Assembly (NCBI RefSeq): GCF_027942865.1
Contig: NC_134506.1
Location: forward strand, 15,832,436 to 15,896,435
Source: Odontesthes bonariensis
Taxonomy: Eukaryota; Chordata; Actinopteri; Atheriniformes; Atherinopsidae
DNA length: 64,000 nt
Reading direction: 5' to 3'
This document shows, piece by piece, positions 24,846 through 36,300 of this stretch (positions are counted from its first letter, which is position 1; each line of letters begins with the position of its first letter). A model generated the notes under the pieces. That model worked only from the letters and a program-made list of their open reading frames with translations, did not search any database and was not told the DNA's origin. The position numbers were made by a program, and so were the translations under genes.

Positions 24846-26447
24846 TTAAAGGAGAATTCTGGCTATTTTACAAACATATCCCATCTGTTGGAGACCCAGG
24901 GAAGTTTGCCAAAGGGAAAAACGCGAGAAATTTTCATGCCCGCTGCGCAAAGTTGTCCAATTGCGCTGATTTCCATGAAAGCGGGCTCTATCGGGCAAGC
25001 TTTTAACCTTTCCTGAGGCTCTTAACGTGTATCAAAATACTTTTGACCGAATTGGCCGTGGTGTCAGTAGCAATACAATTCAACCCAGGGGCTAACCATA
25101 CCATTAGCTAGCACAGACATGATACATTTTGAGATTTCAAAAACAGCGTACTTACCTTTCTCAGCTTCCGTGTTCCACAGGCGTGCGCACAAATCGATCG
25201 CCGAAGTCATACACTATAGTATTCCAAAATTGTCTTTTTCTCCACCAAAAACAACCCTCGGAAACCGAACTACACATTGCCATGTTTGTTATTGTTTCCT
25301 ATCGAACAACTGACTCGTTTCAACACCCATTTTCGCCGTGATGTCATGACGTGTCACATGACTGCTGGAAGGAGCGGACCTTCGCCCATTATTCAGCTGC
25401 GGGAGATAAGAACCCTCGGGATTTTATTGGAAGCAATTTAGAGATAGACAGTTCGTCAGATTCTGATGTTGGAATGGAAGAGTTTGACGAGTTTGATGGT
25501 CGGGGTTATCTTTTTGAACCAGAATACACTGATGAAGAGTTGTTGGCACAAGATGCAGCGAGGATGGCTCAAAACGATGATCCAGAAACGGGAGCTGCTG
25601 CTAGGTCACGCATTGGGGAGACATGGTGGTGCAGATGTGGACATTGTATTGCACTGACCACAGAGGAAGACAGTATGTGCTGCATGGATTGGGATCTCTT
25701 ACAGCGCGATCCAGATGGGTCACATAGCAGCGAGTGTGTCACCCAGACAGAGAGGCTCCCCCACATGCTGTACCAGGACGTCTCGGAAGCCTTCTTTTAT
25801 GTACCAAGAATCAATTGGAAAAAACATCCTAGACCGAATGGACCTAATGGTCAGCTGTCTAATGAGTGAGTATAATATCTTGTTTTTATTGTAATTATTT
25901 ATTTCTTCAACAAGGAATGCTCAATTTCAAGGTGCGCTCCTTCAAGCAATCATGTGACATCACGGCGAAAATGGGTGTTGAAACGAGTCAGTTGTTCGAT
26001 AGGAAACAATAACAAACATGGCAATGTGTAGTTCGGTTCCCGAGGGTCGTTTTTGGTGGACAAAAAGACAATTTTGTAATACTATAGTGTATGACTTCGG
26101 CGATCGATTTGTGTGCACGCCTGTGGAACACGGAAGCTGAGAGAGGTAGATGCGCTGTTTTTGAAATCTCAAACTGTATAATGTCTGTGCTAGCTAATGG
26201 TATGGTTAGCCGCTGGGTTGAATTGTATTGCTAATGACACCACGACCAATTAGGTCAAAAGTATTTTGATACATGTTAAGAGCCTCAGGAAAGGTTAAAA
26301 GCTTGCCCCATAGAGCCCGCTTTCATGGAAATCAGCGCAATTGGACAACTTTGCGCAGCGGGCATGAAAAGTTTTTCCCTTTGGCAAACTTCCCTGGGTC
26401 TCCAACAGATGGGATATGTTTGTAAAATAGCCGGAATTCTCCTTTAA
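24846..26447. mobile_element. TTAA-flanked element with ~500-bp terminal inverted repeats carrying a P2X7 ballast-like exon
   Basis: About 1.6 kb. TTAA lies at both ends, then AAGGAGAATTC(T/C)GGCTAT and its complement. The arms 24,846-25,355 and 25,945-26,447 match over about 500 bp with few differences. The unique centre of about 600 bp holds one exon-like frame. TTAA targets occur in the piggyBac and Kolobok superfamilies, and no transposase is encoded, so the copy must be non-autonomous. High arm similarity suggests either recent insertion or gene conversion between arms. Confidence 0.9.
25351..25869 (+). CDS. Partial gene: P2X7 C-terminal 'ballast'-like cysteine domain
   Basis: An open frame of about 170 codons from 25,351 (first in-frame ATG at 25,474) to a stop at 25,867-25,869. 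An acidic leader (SSSDSDVGMEEFDEFDG, YLFEPEYTDEELL) is followed by ETWWCRCGHCIALTTEEDS and CC, then a Cys and WKKHPRPNG. The WCRCGxC...CC pattern is that of the zinc-binding intracellular ballast domain of P2X7 receptors, known also from free-standing fish proteins. A strong donor, GTGAGT, begins at 25,866, just before the stop, and the rest of the domain (the second exon) is absent because the right inverted arm starts about 75 bp later. No channel domain is present, so this is not a P2X receptor gene. Whether it is expressed is unknown. Confidence 0.7.
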   Translation: MSHDCWKERTFAHYSAAGDKNPRDFIGSNLEIDSSSDSDVGMEEFDEFDGRGYLFEPEYTDEELLAQDAARMAQNDDPETGAAARSRIGETWWCRCGHCIALTTEEDSMCCMDWDLLQRDPDGSHSSECVTQTERLPHMLYQDVSEAFFYVPRINWKKHPRPNGPNGQLSNE

Positions 26448-26959
26448 TGATTGTAGATGTATTTTCTTGGTGGATCCACTTCTGTGTCACTGTTTCTTTC
26501 CCCTACACAGATATGTCAGTTTGTAGATAAATCAGACAGATTTGTGTGGGGTACAATATTATGCATCTGTTTCATCTGTTCAGCCTCAACATGTTCCCAT
26601 GAGCTCATTAAGGGAGTTCTGGTTAAGCAGCAAAGTGGGACTACAGCCAGATGAATAATGTTATGATCCTGCAACACAACATTTATCATCTCTTGCAACT
26701 CTACACTGGATAAACATAGCCTCCCATATCAAAGTCACATATCTTCTTGCATTCTTATCTTCTTTCATTTCTTTACTTTCATCTTTGCTCCAATTTTAAA
26801 CTTATAATGATTTATGAAGAAACACATACTTAATTGTAATGGTTCATGTTTTCCTATTCCACAGTCTTGTCCCTTTCACAAACTTGGGGCTCTGTTGAGG
26901 CCCCATTTGTTTTTCATGTCTTATGCTGTTTGGTTTGCATTGTGGCAAAGATAGATAAA

Positions 26960-27888
26960 GGCCCTGTCACACTGTTGCGTATGGCACTAGCGTATGCCAG
27001 CATATGAAAATTATCACTCATACGCTGGTATACGCTGACATACGCTAGGGGAACGTTAGGCATAGGTTGTATACATTTCAAGCACGCTGGCATACGTTGG
27101 CATACGCTGAGGCAGAAATAAATTTTTGAACATGCTCAAAACTTTTGTGCGTATGGTTAATACGCTAAGCATACGCTTGGCATACGCTGAATACGCTAGA
27201 GGTACGATATAGGTACGTTACTGATAGGTCGAGAACGCTGGACATAAGTTGCCATACATTGGCACGAAGGTGTACCGTACAGCTAGCGTATTTATAGCCT
27301 CCGCCCGTCTGCCGATATCTGAGGCAACCGACGATTCACGGGAGCGGTCAGGAGGAGGAGTTGTGGATCTTGATCGCTCAGAAGCATGTAACTCATCAGC
27401 CGCAGGTGCATCAGGCATTTCAGCAGGTTTGGGTGAGAATGATTCTTGTGTTTTTTTGCCTTTTCCTCGACCTCGGCCTCGGCCCAGGGCCCGGGCAAAC
27501 GACGATTGCTTCTTGGGAGGCATGATCGAGATGAATGTCTCGAGAGATGTTGATAGCGCGTCGTCTACTGCAATAATGGAGCAATGTGGAAAGGCTGCTG
27601 ATATACGCGCGTTGAAACGTACGCTGGGCATGCGCAGTTCATATGCTACTCATACGCTAGTCATACGCAGAGTACGCTGGTTATACGTTGTTCATACGCT
27701 GACATACGCTGGCCATACACTGTCAATACGCTGACCATAAGCTACTCATACGCTACTCATAGGTTCAATACGGTAAGTATACGCACAATTCTTTATTTTC
27801 AAGGACTTTTCGTGCGTATGAAAATTATATTATTAATTTTCATACGTAACTCATACGCTTCTCTCATACGCAACAGTGTGACAGGGCC
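26960..27888. mobile_element. Non-autonomous DNA transposon with TAA target duplication and TACGCT arrays
   Basis: AGGCCCTGTCACACTGTTGC at 26,960 is matched by its exact reverse complement ending at 27,888. Both ends are flanked by TAA, a 3-bp duplication typical of PIF/Harbinger. Inside each end are about 250 bp of irregularly spaced CATACGCT-type units: at least eight exact TACGCT hexamers on each side plus degenerate ones. Most point the same way on the plus strand on both sides. The centre carries a GC-rich minus-strand ORF. No DDE transposase is present. Confidence 0.85.
27218..27523 (-). CDS. Small basic/acidic AT-hook-like ORF inside the TACGCT element
   Basis: From ATG at 27,523 the minus strand reads MPPKKQSSFARALGRGRGRG, then KGKKTQESF, an Ala/Pro-rich stretch, and DRSRESSVASDIGRRAEA, about 101 codons to a stop. 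The GRGRGKGKK segment resembles an AT-hook or nuclear-localisation motif. The frame is GC-rich, unlike its flanks, and ends within the repeat array, so the biological exon may stop near GRRAEA. The family is not recognised. It may be a captured first exon or an accessory DNA-binding protein of the transposon. Confidence 0.4.
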   Translation of the reverse strand: MPPKKQSSFARALGRGRGRGKGKKTQESFSPKPAEMPDAPAADELHASERSRSTTPPPDRSRESSVASDIGRRAEAINTLAVRYTFVPMYGNLCPAFSTYQ

Positions 27889-29457
27889 TTAACTTCATCA
27901 GGAGTTGGAGTCAAATGTGGGACAGCTACACCTCTAAATATTTGATGTCCAAGGGTCAGGACAGACAACTGAGTTGCACTGATGAGCACCATCTATGTGT
28001 GAATAGACTTTCTTTCTTTACTTTGTCTATTGGAATTTGATCTTTCATGGACAAACAAATATGATTTAATCTTGTTCCTAGATTGCTTCACAAACTACCC
28101 ACAATTATTTATAGGTAAGGCAAGTTTAGGTGTAAAGCACATTTTGTATACAAGGCACTTTTACCTGCATGCTAACTTTCAGTGACTTGTGTCCTTTATG
28201 AAACACTCACTCGGTGGGCCTTGCAAACCAAAGTGAGAAACTCATCGTAGATATTTGTTTTCTCCACTTATTTCAACAATACCAAATCAAAACCAACATA
28301 TTAACATATTTGAAGCAAGTTTCTGCGAGATTTAAAGCACAATGGAAAAATCTTACTGCACAGACAATGATAAAACTGGATTGCAAGCCAAGCCTTAAAA
28401 CCGCACAAGCTTTTAATTACAAAGTGTTCTGATTTGATCAGATTTATCTCGGCTTGGTTATTCCCGTATCGTCCTCCGTCTTTTTGATCATGAGGCAGTG
28501 CCATGGAGATTACATGTGGGTGAGGATCATTTACCTCAGGTGTGTCTTCCTAGCTTTTGGGGGTAGACTTTGGCGTCGGCAGCGTGGCTTGGTTTGGCGT
28601 GGCTGTCGCAGGGTCCAGTGAGGCTCAACTTGCCAGGTTGTTAGGTTTTATACTCTTAGGTAAGTATCCCCCACTTCCAACCTCAGTCGGCCAATCCGCG
28701 TGGCCTTCAAGCTGGCGCATAATTATCCATGCTTGGCATTCAATTTCTATGGTAGGCTGTCTCATCTGTTTACTGCTTTTGTGTACATGTGTCTTGTCCA
28801 GCTGTTTTTAAATATGACTCTGGGGGGGGGCTTCCTGCCTGATATTGTGTTAAATAATTGTTGCTTCTCTTTCTTTTTTTATTGGACAGGAGCTGTTGGT
28901 GCCACTGGTACGAGTGACTGGCTGATCACGGTGGTGGCAGTTCCCACTTTCCTGTACAGTAGTGCATGCGGGTGTCAATAATTGGTGTGTGGTTTTTCAT
29001 GTGTGGTGTTACATAAGGACTCTTCCCCCTCAGCAAGTCATCTCTGCCGGTGAGCCCTCAGCCCCCCTGTGCCCTGCACTTTAGAGGAAACATAATCAAC
29101 GCTTAAAATGCCCCTTTTAGATTGTGCAATATTGAATTGATTGGTTGTAGATTTTACTGAAAACCTCTGTAATTGTATTTTACAAAAAAACATTTTTTTG
29201 TTGATAATAAAGTTTGTATTTTTTCTGGTGGAATCACGTCAAGTGTTGGTGTAGTTTGAAATTGTGCCCTGTGGTTGACCATAGACCGGTGGTCCCCTTT
29301 AATAATTCCTGGGGGAAAATTCCCCTAGGTGGCATTGTTGGTCCATAATTGCAAAGTAAAACAGATTACCCTCGTAGCATTTCCACACTAGGGGACTAAA
29401 GTTGGTTGCCAGGTTGTCTGAGGTTGTTTCTCTGTTTTGCTACAAACTGGTTAAAGG
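27889..29457 (+). other. Gene-free stretch with a possible spliced non-coding transcript
   Basis: A donor at TTAG|GTAAGTAT (about 28,660), an acceptor after a pyrimidine run (TTTTTATTGGACAG, near 28,889), and an ATAATAAAG signal near 29,203 could define a plus-strand spliced, polyadenylated RNA. The joined frame matches no known family. It could also be an old LTR or LINE remnant. Otherwise nothing is recognised. Confidence 0.25.
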
Positions 29458-30069
29458 TTTAAAGCTGCAGTCTGCAGGATTTGTTGTTGTCATACGTAAA
29501 GTCCTAATTTTTGGCATTTTAAGAGTTTACATGATCTATCAGAACGCTTGAAGTTGAAAACGGTGACCTCCGTAGTCGCAAAATGCAAGAAATGCTTATT
29601 TTTTAACCGAAAAATAAAAAGTTATTCAACTTCCTGTCCCGCCCCATCAAAACACATGAGAACTCGTGCACGTAGACGTGCACGCCAGATGCGCTTACAC
29701 GACTCCTCATTCATCAACTCACCTGTCATTTGCGATCATGGAAGACACAGTAAGTAGACTAGCCCGTAATGAAGTTCAATAGTCCAGATAAATAAGCGTG
29801 GGGACGAGCCTACCTTGTATCACGCGTGCACAATCGGTGATTGACAGGCAGCAGAGCCCAGCTCATAACCTGATTGGTCACCTTTTACTGGTCCGGTCTG
29901 CAATTTTGTAAACAAACCTGCTGGCTTTGGAGGGACCTAGCGGGACATATAGGGGACCTAGAGAACTCATTTTTTTTGTTGTATTGGGGTATTTAATGTA
30001 CTACTTTCAGAATCCCCGGACAGTTCCAGGCATTATGCTTGAAAAAGAGTTGCAGACTGCAGCTTTAAA
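29458..30069. mobile_element. TTAA-type MITE, about 610 bp
   Basis: Bounded by a perfect 19-bp inverted repeat: TTTAAAGCTGCAGTCTGCA (29,458-29,476) and its complement (30,051-30,069), each containing TTAA. No transposase ORF. The interior includes a CpG-containing segment (29,640-29,700). Confidence 0.8.
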
Positions 30070-30133
30070 TGTTACTAGGTGGTTGCAGGATTATGGTCTC
30101 TGGATGGATTAAAATAAAAAAAAGAGCTAAAAT

Positions 30134-30435
30134 GGGACGGCTGTAGCTCAGGAAGAAGAGCAGTTGCCTACCAATCAGGTCAGTGGTTCGACTCCGGTTT
30201 CCCTAGGCCACATATCAAAGCGTTCTTGGGCAAGAGACTGAAACCCACGTTGCCTACCAATGCATCGATTGGTGTATGGTTTGTGAATGTAGTAGAAAAC
30301 ACTGTGTAGCTCTCTGGACTAAGATGTGCTGTATGAGTGTGTGAGTGAATGGGTGAATGTGGCATGTAATGTTCAAGCGCTTTGAGTGATCAGCTCGACT
30401 AGAAAAGCATGATACAAGTACAGTCCATTTAACAT
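30134..30435 (+). repeat. tRNA-derived SINE
   Basis: The head GGACGGCTGTAGCTCAGGAA carries an A box, and GTGGTTCGACTCC (about 30,184) is a B box, the two RNA polymerase III promoter elements of a tRNA. The body contains 'cttgggcaagagactgaa' and 'agtgaatgggtgaatgtg', and the tail 'caagcgctttgagtgatc' and 'acagtccattta', all familiar from teleost SINEs. It does not fold as a functional tRNA. Confidence 0.85.
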
Positions 30436-30777
30436 TAGCTAACATCAATAACTTACAGTAAGGATATCTTAAACTTTAGATTTTTAGTGCTTGTACAAAC
30501 AAATACAATGATGGAACTACATAATCTGTAGCCCCTAACAGCTTTCCTTACTAGCCAATAAGTCTAAATGACTCGTGCACTGCAAAACATTGCTGCCCTC
30601 TCATAAAATAAACACAAATAAGACTTTAATGAAATAGTCTCTTACAAAACAATTCAAGATAGTGAATGCCAGGTTTTGCTCTCTCCACCTTGTTACGGTG
30701 GCAATTAATATCAGTATTTTATTATATGAGCTGTATCATTATTATATTATACTATTATTATAGCTTTATTATTATAT
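30436..30777. other. Gene-free stretch
   Basis: AT-rich spacer between the SINE and the LINE, with a (TTA)-rich stretch at 30,725-30,775. Confidence 0.5.
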
Positions 30778-32905
30778 GCCCCCCATGAGCTGTCACCTTA
30801 TCGTGGTGGAGGGGTTTGCGTGTTCCAATGATTCTGGGAGCTATGTTGTCTCGGGCTTTAAGCCCCTGGTAGGGTCACCCAAGGCAAACAGATCCTAGAT
30901 GAGGGACCAGACAAAGAACAGCTCATAAGACCCCCTATGATGAACAACATAATTGGAGTACGTTTTCCCTTGCCCGGACGCAGGTCACCGGGGCTTCCCC
31001 CTTGAGCCAGGCCCAGTGGCGGGACCTGGCAGCTAGCACCTGGAGGCTGGGCCTATACCCATAGGGGGCGGTCGGTCACAGCCCGAAGAGACGACGTGGG
31101 TAACCCTTTCCGACGGGCTAAGGGGGTCGGGTGCAGTGTGAGTTGGGTAGCAGCCGATGGTGCCATGGCGGTCTGATCCTCGGCTACTGAAGCTGGCTCT
31201 TGGGGCGTGGAATGTCGGGCCAAGCGGAACGCAGCCTTGGCGGTTGCTGAGGAAAAACTTGGACGTGAGAGGAGTTTGGTGAGGCCATGGAGAGCGACTT
31301 CCAGACGGCCTCGAAGAGATTCTCGTCCACCATCCGTGGTCCCACTGACACGTCTTCCGATTATGAAGCAGAGTCGGGGAGCTTGGATGTGGAGCCTCAC
31401 ATTTCTGGGACTGAGGTTGCCGAGATGGTTGAAAAGCTCCTTGGTGGCAAGGTCCCAGGGGTGGATGAGGTCCGTCCGGAGTTCCTTACGGCTCTGGATA
31501 TTGTAGGGGCTGTCTTGGTTGACACGCCTCTGTACATCGCATGGACATCGGGGACAGTGCCTCTGGACTGGCAGACTGGGGTGGTGTTTAAAAGGGTGTG
31601 TTCTAACTATGGGGGATCATACTCCTCAGCCTCCCTGGTAAGGTCTATTCGGGGGTACAGGAGATGAGGATCTGTTGGATGGTCGAATCTCGGATTCAGG
31701 TGGACCAGTGTGGTTTTCATCCTGGCCATGGAACAGTGGACCATGGGTCCTAGAGGGTGCATTGGAATTCACCCAACCAGTCTACATCTGTTTTTTGGAC
31801 TTGGAGAAGGCATTTGACCCTCAAGGAGTCCTGTGGGTGGTGCTCCAGGAGTATGAAGTGCTGGACCCCTTGATAGGGGCTGTTCGGTCTCTGTATGACC
31901 AGTGTCAGAGTCTGGTCCGCATTACTGACAGTAAGTCGGATGCGTTTCCGGTGACGGTTGGACTCCATCAGGGCTGCCCTTTGTCACCGATTCTGTTACT
32001 ATTCTGTTTTATGGACAGAATCTTTAGGTGCAGCCAGGGCATTGAGGGGGTCCGGTTTGGCGACCTCAGAATTGGGTCTCTGCTTTTTGCGGACGATGTG
32101 GTTCTGTTAGCGTCGTCGGGCCGTGACCTTCAGCTCTCACTAGAGGGGTTCACAGCCGAGTGTGAAGCGGCTGGGATGAGAATCAGCACCTCCAAATCTG
32201 AGACCATGGTCTTCGGCCGGAAAAGGGTGGAATGCCCTCTCCGGGTTGAGAATAAGATCCTTCCCCAAGTGGAGGAGTTCAAGTATCTCGGGGTCTTGTT
32301 CACGAGTGAGGGACGAATGGAGCGGAAGATTGACAGGCGGATCGGTGCGGCGTAAGCAGTGATGCGAGCTCTGCATTGGCCTGTCGTGGTGAAGAAGGAG
32401 CTGAGCTAGAAGGTGAAGCTCTCGATTTACCGGTCAATCCATGTTTCTACCCTCACCTATGGTCACGAGCTGTGGGTAATGGCCAAAAGAATAAGATCGC
32501 GGATACAAGTGGCCGAAATGGGCTTCCTCCGCAGGGTGTCTGGGCTCTCCCTTAGAGATAGGGTGAGAAGCTCGGTCATCCGGGAGGGGCTCGGAGTAGA
32601 AGAGCTGCTCCTCCGCATCGAGAGGAGTCAGATGAGGTGGCTCGGGCATCTGGTTAGGATGCCTCCTGGACGCCTCCCTGGTGAGGTGTTCTGGGCACTT
32701 CAAACTGGGAGGAGACCCTGGGGAAGACCCAGGACACGTTGGAGAGACTATGTTTCTCGGCTGACCTGGGAACGCCTCGGGGTCCCCCCGGAAGAGCTGG
32801 AGGAAGTGGCCGAGGACAGAGACGTCTGGGCTTCTCTGCTCAAGCTGCTGCCACTGCGACTGACCCCCGGAGAAGCGGCAGATAATGGATGGATGGAAGG
32901 ATATT
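30778..32905 (+). mobile_element. Decayed RTE-clade LINE (Rex3-like)
   Basis: Begins 'cccccatgagctgtcacc', the usual 5' end of a teleost RTE family, and ends with 'gcggcagataatggatggat', a GATG tail. Compared with full elements, the apurinic endonuclease region and the linker ahead of the reverse transcriptase are deleted: it passes from the 5' leader straight to MESDFQTASKRFS and then SGTEVAEMVEKLLGGKVPG. Frameshifts and stops break the ORF (for example near 31,665 and at 32,354). Confidence 0.9.
31675..32355 (+). pseudogene. Reverse transcriptase fragment of the RTE-type LINE
   Basis: The open segment contains RT motifs FLDLEKAFD, LHQGCPLSPIL and the catalytic LLFADDVVLLASS, followed by MRISTSKSETMV and LGVLFTSEGRMERKIDRRIG. 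The frame ends at a stop at 32,354 where family members read on. A second open segment (32,413-32,900) continues with LSIYRSIHVSTLTYGHELWV, RRVSGLSLRDR and MRWLGHLVRMPPGRLPG. The palm aspartates are intact but the protein is split and lacks its endonuclease, so the copy is dead. Confidence 0.9.
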
Positions 32906-33373
32906 TTATTATAAAACACTATATAATTCAAAAACCATGCATGTGGCTTGGGTGAGTGATACACATTTGAAAAAAACAACAAAGATGTATTTTTTCAATC
33001 CAAACTAGTCCAATTTAATGAACTGAATTTGACAGGATTATGATCTCAGTCTCATACTTGGAAACAGCAAAGGCTGACAGATCCCTGTTTCAAAGAATCT
33101 AATAAAGAATTAAAGCAATTCAAAAGGCGGTATAACACTGTACTAGCAAGAAGTAACCAACAAGTGACACAAATAGCTAAATCCTAGTGAAAATCAAATT
33201 ACAACGCATGACTTCCAAAGACTGATTCAGGAAAGGGGCAATGTAAAACAGAAAATAGAACACTGTAATACCAAAGTATGCTTCGTGTCGTCATAACTTA
33301 TTATTTTGATCACAAGATAAGTTGAAGGGTTGAGGTACTGATGTTCAAGGGCTGTTCTTGGCCTCACTTTTCA
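32906..33373. other. Gene-free stretch downstream of ccdc81
   Basis: Likely includes the ccdc81 3' UTR on the minus strand. No canonical AATAAA is obvious close to the stop codon. Confidence 0.4.
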
Positions 33374-36300
33374 TCAGATCATGAACTGTGACCCAGCGAG
33401 GTAATGAGAATCTTTCCAGATGTTGGTCTCTCCACAGTTGGTGGTTCTCCTCTTACATTTGCGGCAGCGCCTGTACTCTGGAAGCTTATCTACCAGAAGC
33501 TGACCAGCAGACCTATTCGCAGACAGAAAGGATTCAGCAGGGAAATTTGTGAGCATGAATTAGGGAAACATCTTTTAAGCAGGTGACTGGCAAATTTGAT
33601 AGTTTAAAAAAAAATTTATTCAGTTTTATCACAAATAACATGTAAGTTCTGACATTTAAGGGATAAAATTTATCATTTCACTTCCACAAAAGTTGAAAAG
33701 TTTCCATCCACTACCATTTTGCAAATATTCTAAGTTAAAGTTTAAAGGTCAGCTCCTACACACCTCTGGAAATGTTTCTCCTCGTCCTCACGCTTATGTT
33801 TGATCCTAACACTGCGACCCCACTCATCCTCAAGTGACTTACTGATGTCACGTTTCTTTTCAAAGCGACTGATGCGGTCCAATATCAGCCTGGAAAGCAC
33901 ACGTTAGACAGAGTGCCTCCCTTTTCCTCACTGTCCATTTATTACATTTCCACTTTTGTTTACTTACTCCATTTTGTTGTGTCTGAGCATTTCCTTTTCT
34001 TTCTTCAGCTGTAGGTGACGATTCTGCAGCTCTTCTTTCTGTCTCTGAGTGGCAGCACTAAAATTGACCTGAAAGAGCTGTCAGCACATTGAGCATATCA
34101 CATCCACTTAAGTTTTACAGATGAGTTCTAACACAAGACAATCAGTGAGAGGCCTGAGTATCTATAGATTGGCTAATGGATGCAATAGAAATCAAAGGTG
34201 ACCTTTTGTGCCCTTTCTCTGCTCTCTGCATTGCTGACAGCTGTCTCACAGCGGTTAAATCTTGGGTTGTCAGGTTGAAACTCTGGAGTTTCAGGACGCT
34301 TCTTATCCTCCACCTAAAGTACAATCAACAAGCTAATTTCAAATGTAAGTATCCCTTCCAAAAATGGTGTGGATCACGATATAAAAACATGTTAAAACTG
34401 GTTTTCTGGGCAGTCTGCCTGCACTATTGCAAAGTGCTTTCTGACAGTCCTAAATAAGTGAGAATTATGTTGGCTGATTTATGATTGAACATTTCTGAAT
34501 ATATGACTACAGTGTTCTTAATGATAATCAATAACCAAACAACAACCATAAAATTAGTTATTTTTTCTTTTCAAGAATGTTACAAGTATAATAAACCTAA
34601 AACAGTCACTTGAAATCAATTTTTGAAATATTCTCTTACTTTTGAAGTGAGTCTATGTTGAACTAAAACTTTTAGACCTATGTTGGCACTGATGGAAATT
34701 GATTGTCCGAAGAACACAAAGCTATTTAATGAAAAAAAACATCAGAGGAAGTGCAAGAGACAGCTCTGTTGAGAGTTTCCCTGCCTGAGTGTCCAGAGCA
34801 CTCTTGTAATGCTTGGTTTTCTCTTGTTTCTTCTGAAGCTGCTGAGCCCTCTGCAAAGCCAACCTGAAAAGCAAACATGCCTGATGACATGCTCATTGTC
34901 TTTACGAGAGATATTTTAATGCTTGAACTGTAACTGAATAGTTACTCACTCCTGGATCAGCTGGACCTGGTCAAGGCGCTCCATGAGAAGACAATTCTGC
35001 TGATTTTGGGCCTCGTGTTTCCTTCTGGTCTCTATTTGACTCTGAAGATCATTCATGTAACGCTGTTGTTGAAGCCTCCTGGGAGGTGTGAGTGGCCGAG
35101 CCGGGAAGATGAATGTATTCTAATAGAAACCCAGAGAAATTTTTTTAAGAAGCTCACTTTGCTTAAACAGTGGCAAGGTTTGTGGAATCTAATGTAAACT
35201 CAAACTTTATATATGAAAATCTTTGTCATCAACATTTTTCTGTAACTGCCATCACTTACTTCTCTGTAAAGTATTTTAGATAAGCAGCATTCATGTGAAA
35301 TTCACATTGTAAATTCATCTCACTGGTATCACCCATAACCTTTACTGACCACTCTCCCACAGCATTACCGAGCATCCTACTGTTTTTGTTCCTGCTGGCA
35401 ATCACAGGTGGTTGGTATTGTGAAGCATTTATTGGAAATGCTGTGAAGTGTACTGTGTGTCACCAGATTCAGCCACAGTCAGTCATGAAGTGACCTCCAC
35501 TGAAATCATGTGAGTTTGTCTGAACTTTAAATGTTTGCACCACATCACCCTTGCTGTTACCACAGTATCAACAGTTGTTCTAACGAGGTGGGAATTTATG
35601 TCATATGGTTAACGTTTCATGTCATTAACAGGTTTACTGACCGGTAAGGCAGAACAGGAAATCGTTTTCCTCTTTGACATTTGCAGGTTGAATGCAGCTA
35701 CCTGCTTTGTGTGCTCACGCTGTTCAGTTAGTTTTGCCTGCCAAAAAAACATTTTTAATCATCAATGTTGACAGAAAAAAATGATAATAATTGAAAGCAT
35801 GATGAGACATATCATGCATATAACACACAACAATGCTTGTTTTTGCCACTGCCATGCTAAGATTGTTGTGTGACTGAATGTAATCAGTCACCTGGCATGT
35901 CCATCTGGCCAACAGCATTAAGTCCTTTATGGTATGTTGAAGAATGTATGAATATGATTAGAAGGACATGCCAGTTGGTGAGCTGGGTGGAGATAATGCA
36001 TTCATCAACATGTCCACACCAGCGGCAAAAACAGAGACTACTTGGTCACTGATAACTTTCCAGCTGGACTACATTGGTGCCATTGCTATTATAGAAATAG
36101 GATTAATTATGACAGATTCTAAAGATCTTTTATGACGGATTCTAAAGATCTTTGTCCTCACTATCAATTAAAATTGGGAAACCCGGCCCAGATTAGAAAA
36201 TATTGGACTTTGCCTTGCTCTCTAACTTTTATACGACTTTAAGGTTTGGATTTTATCTTACTTCTGCTTTTTTAGTATGGAATCAATTCCAATGTGCTCT

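Noticed and set aside
24846..26447. A P2X7 receptor gene
   Set aside because: No transmembrane channel exons are present. The exon lies between transposon inverted arms and lacks its second half.
27218..27734. A CRISPR array or satellite at the TACGCT repeats
   Set aside because: Units are short, irregularly spaced and confined within transposon ends. There are no uniform repeats and spacers, and the genome is vertebrate.
30134..30210. A functional tRNA gene
   Set aside because: The A and B boxes are present, but the cloverleaf does not form and the sequence continues as a SINE body.
31053..31400. A minus-strand 115-codon frame
   Set aside because: It is the antisense of the RTE-type LINE leader.
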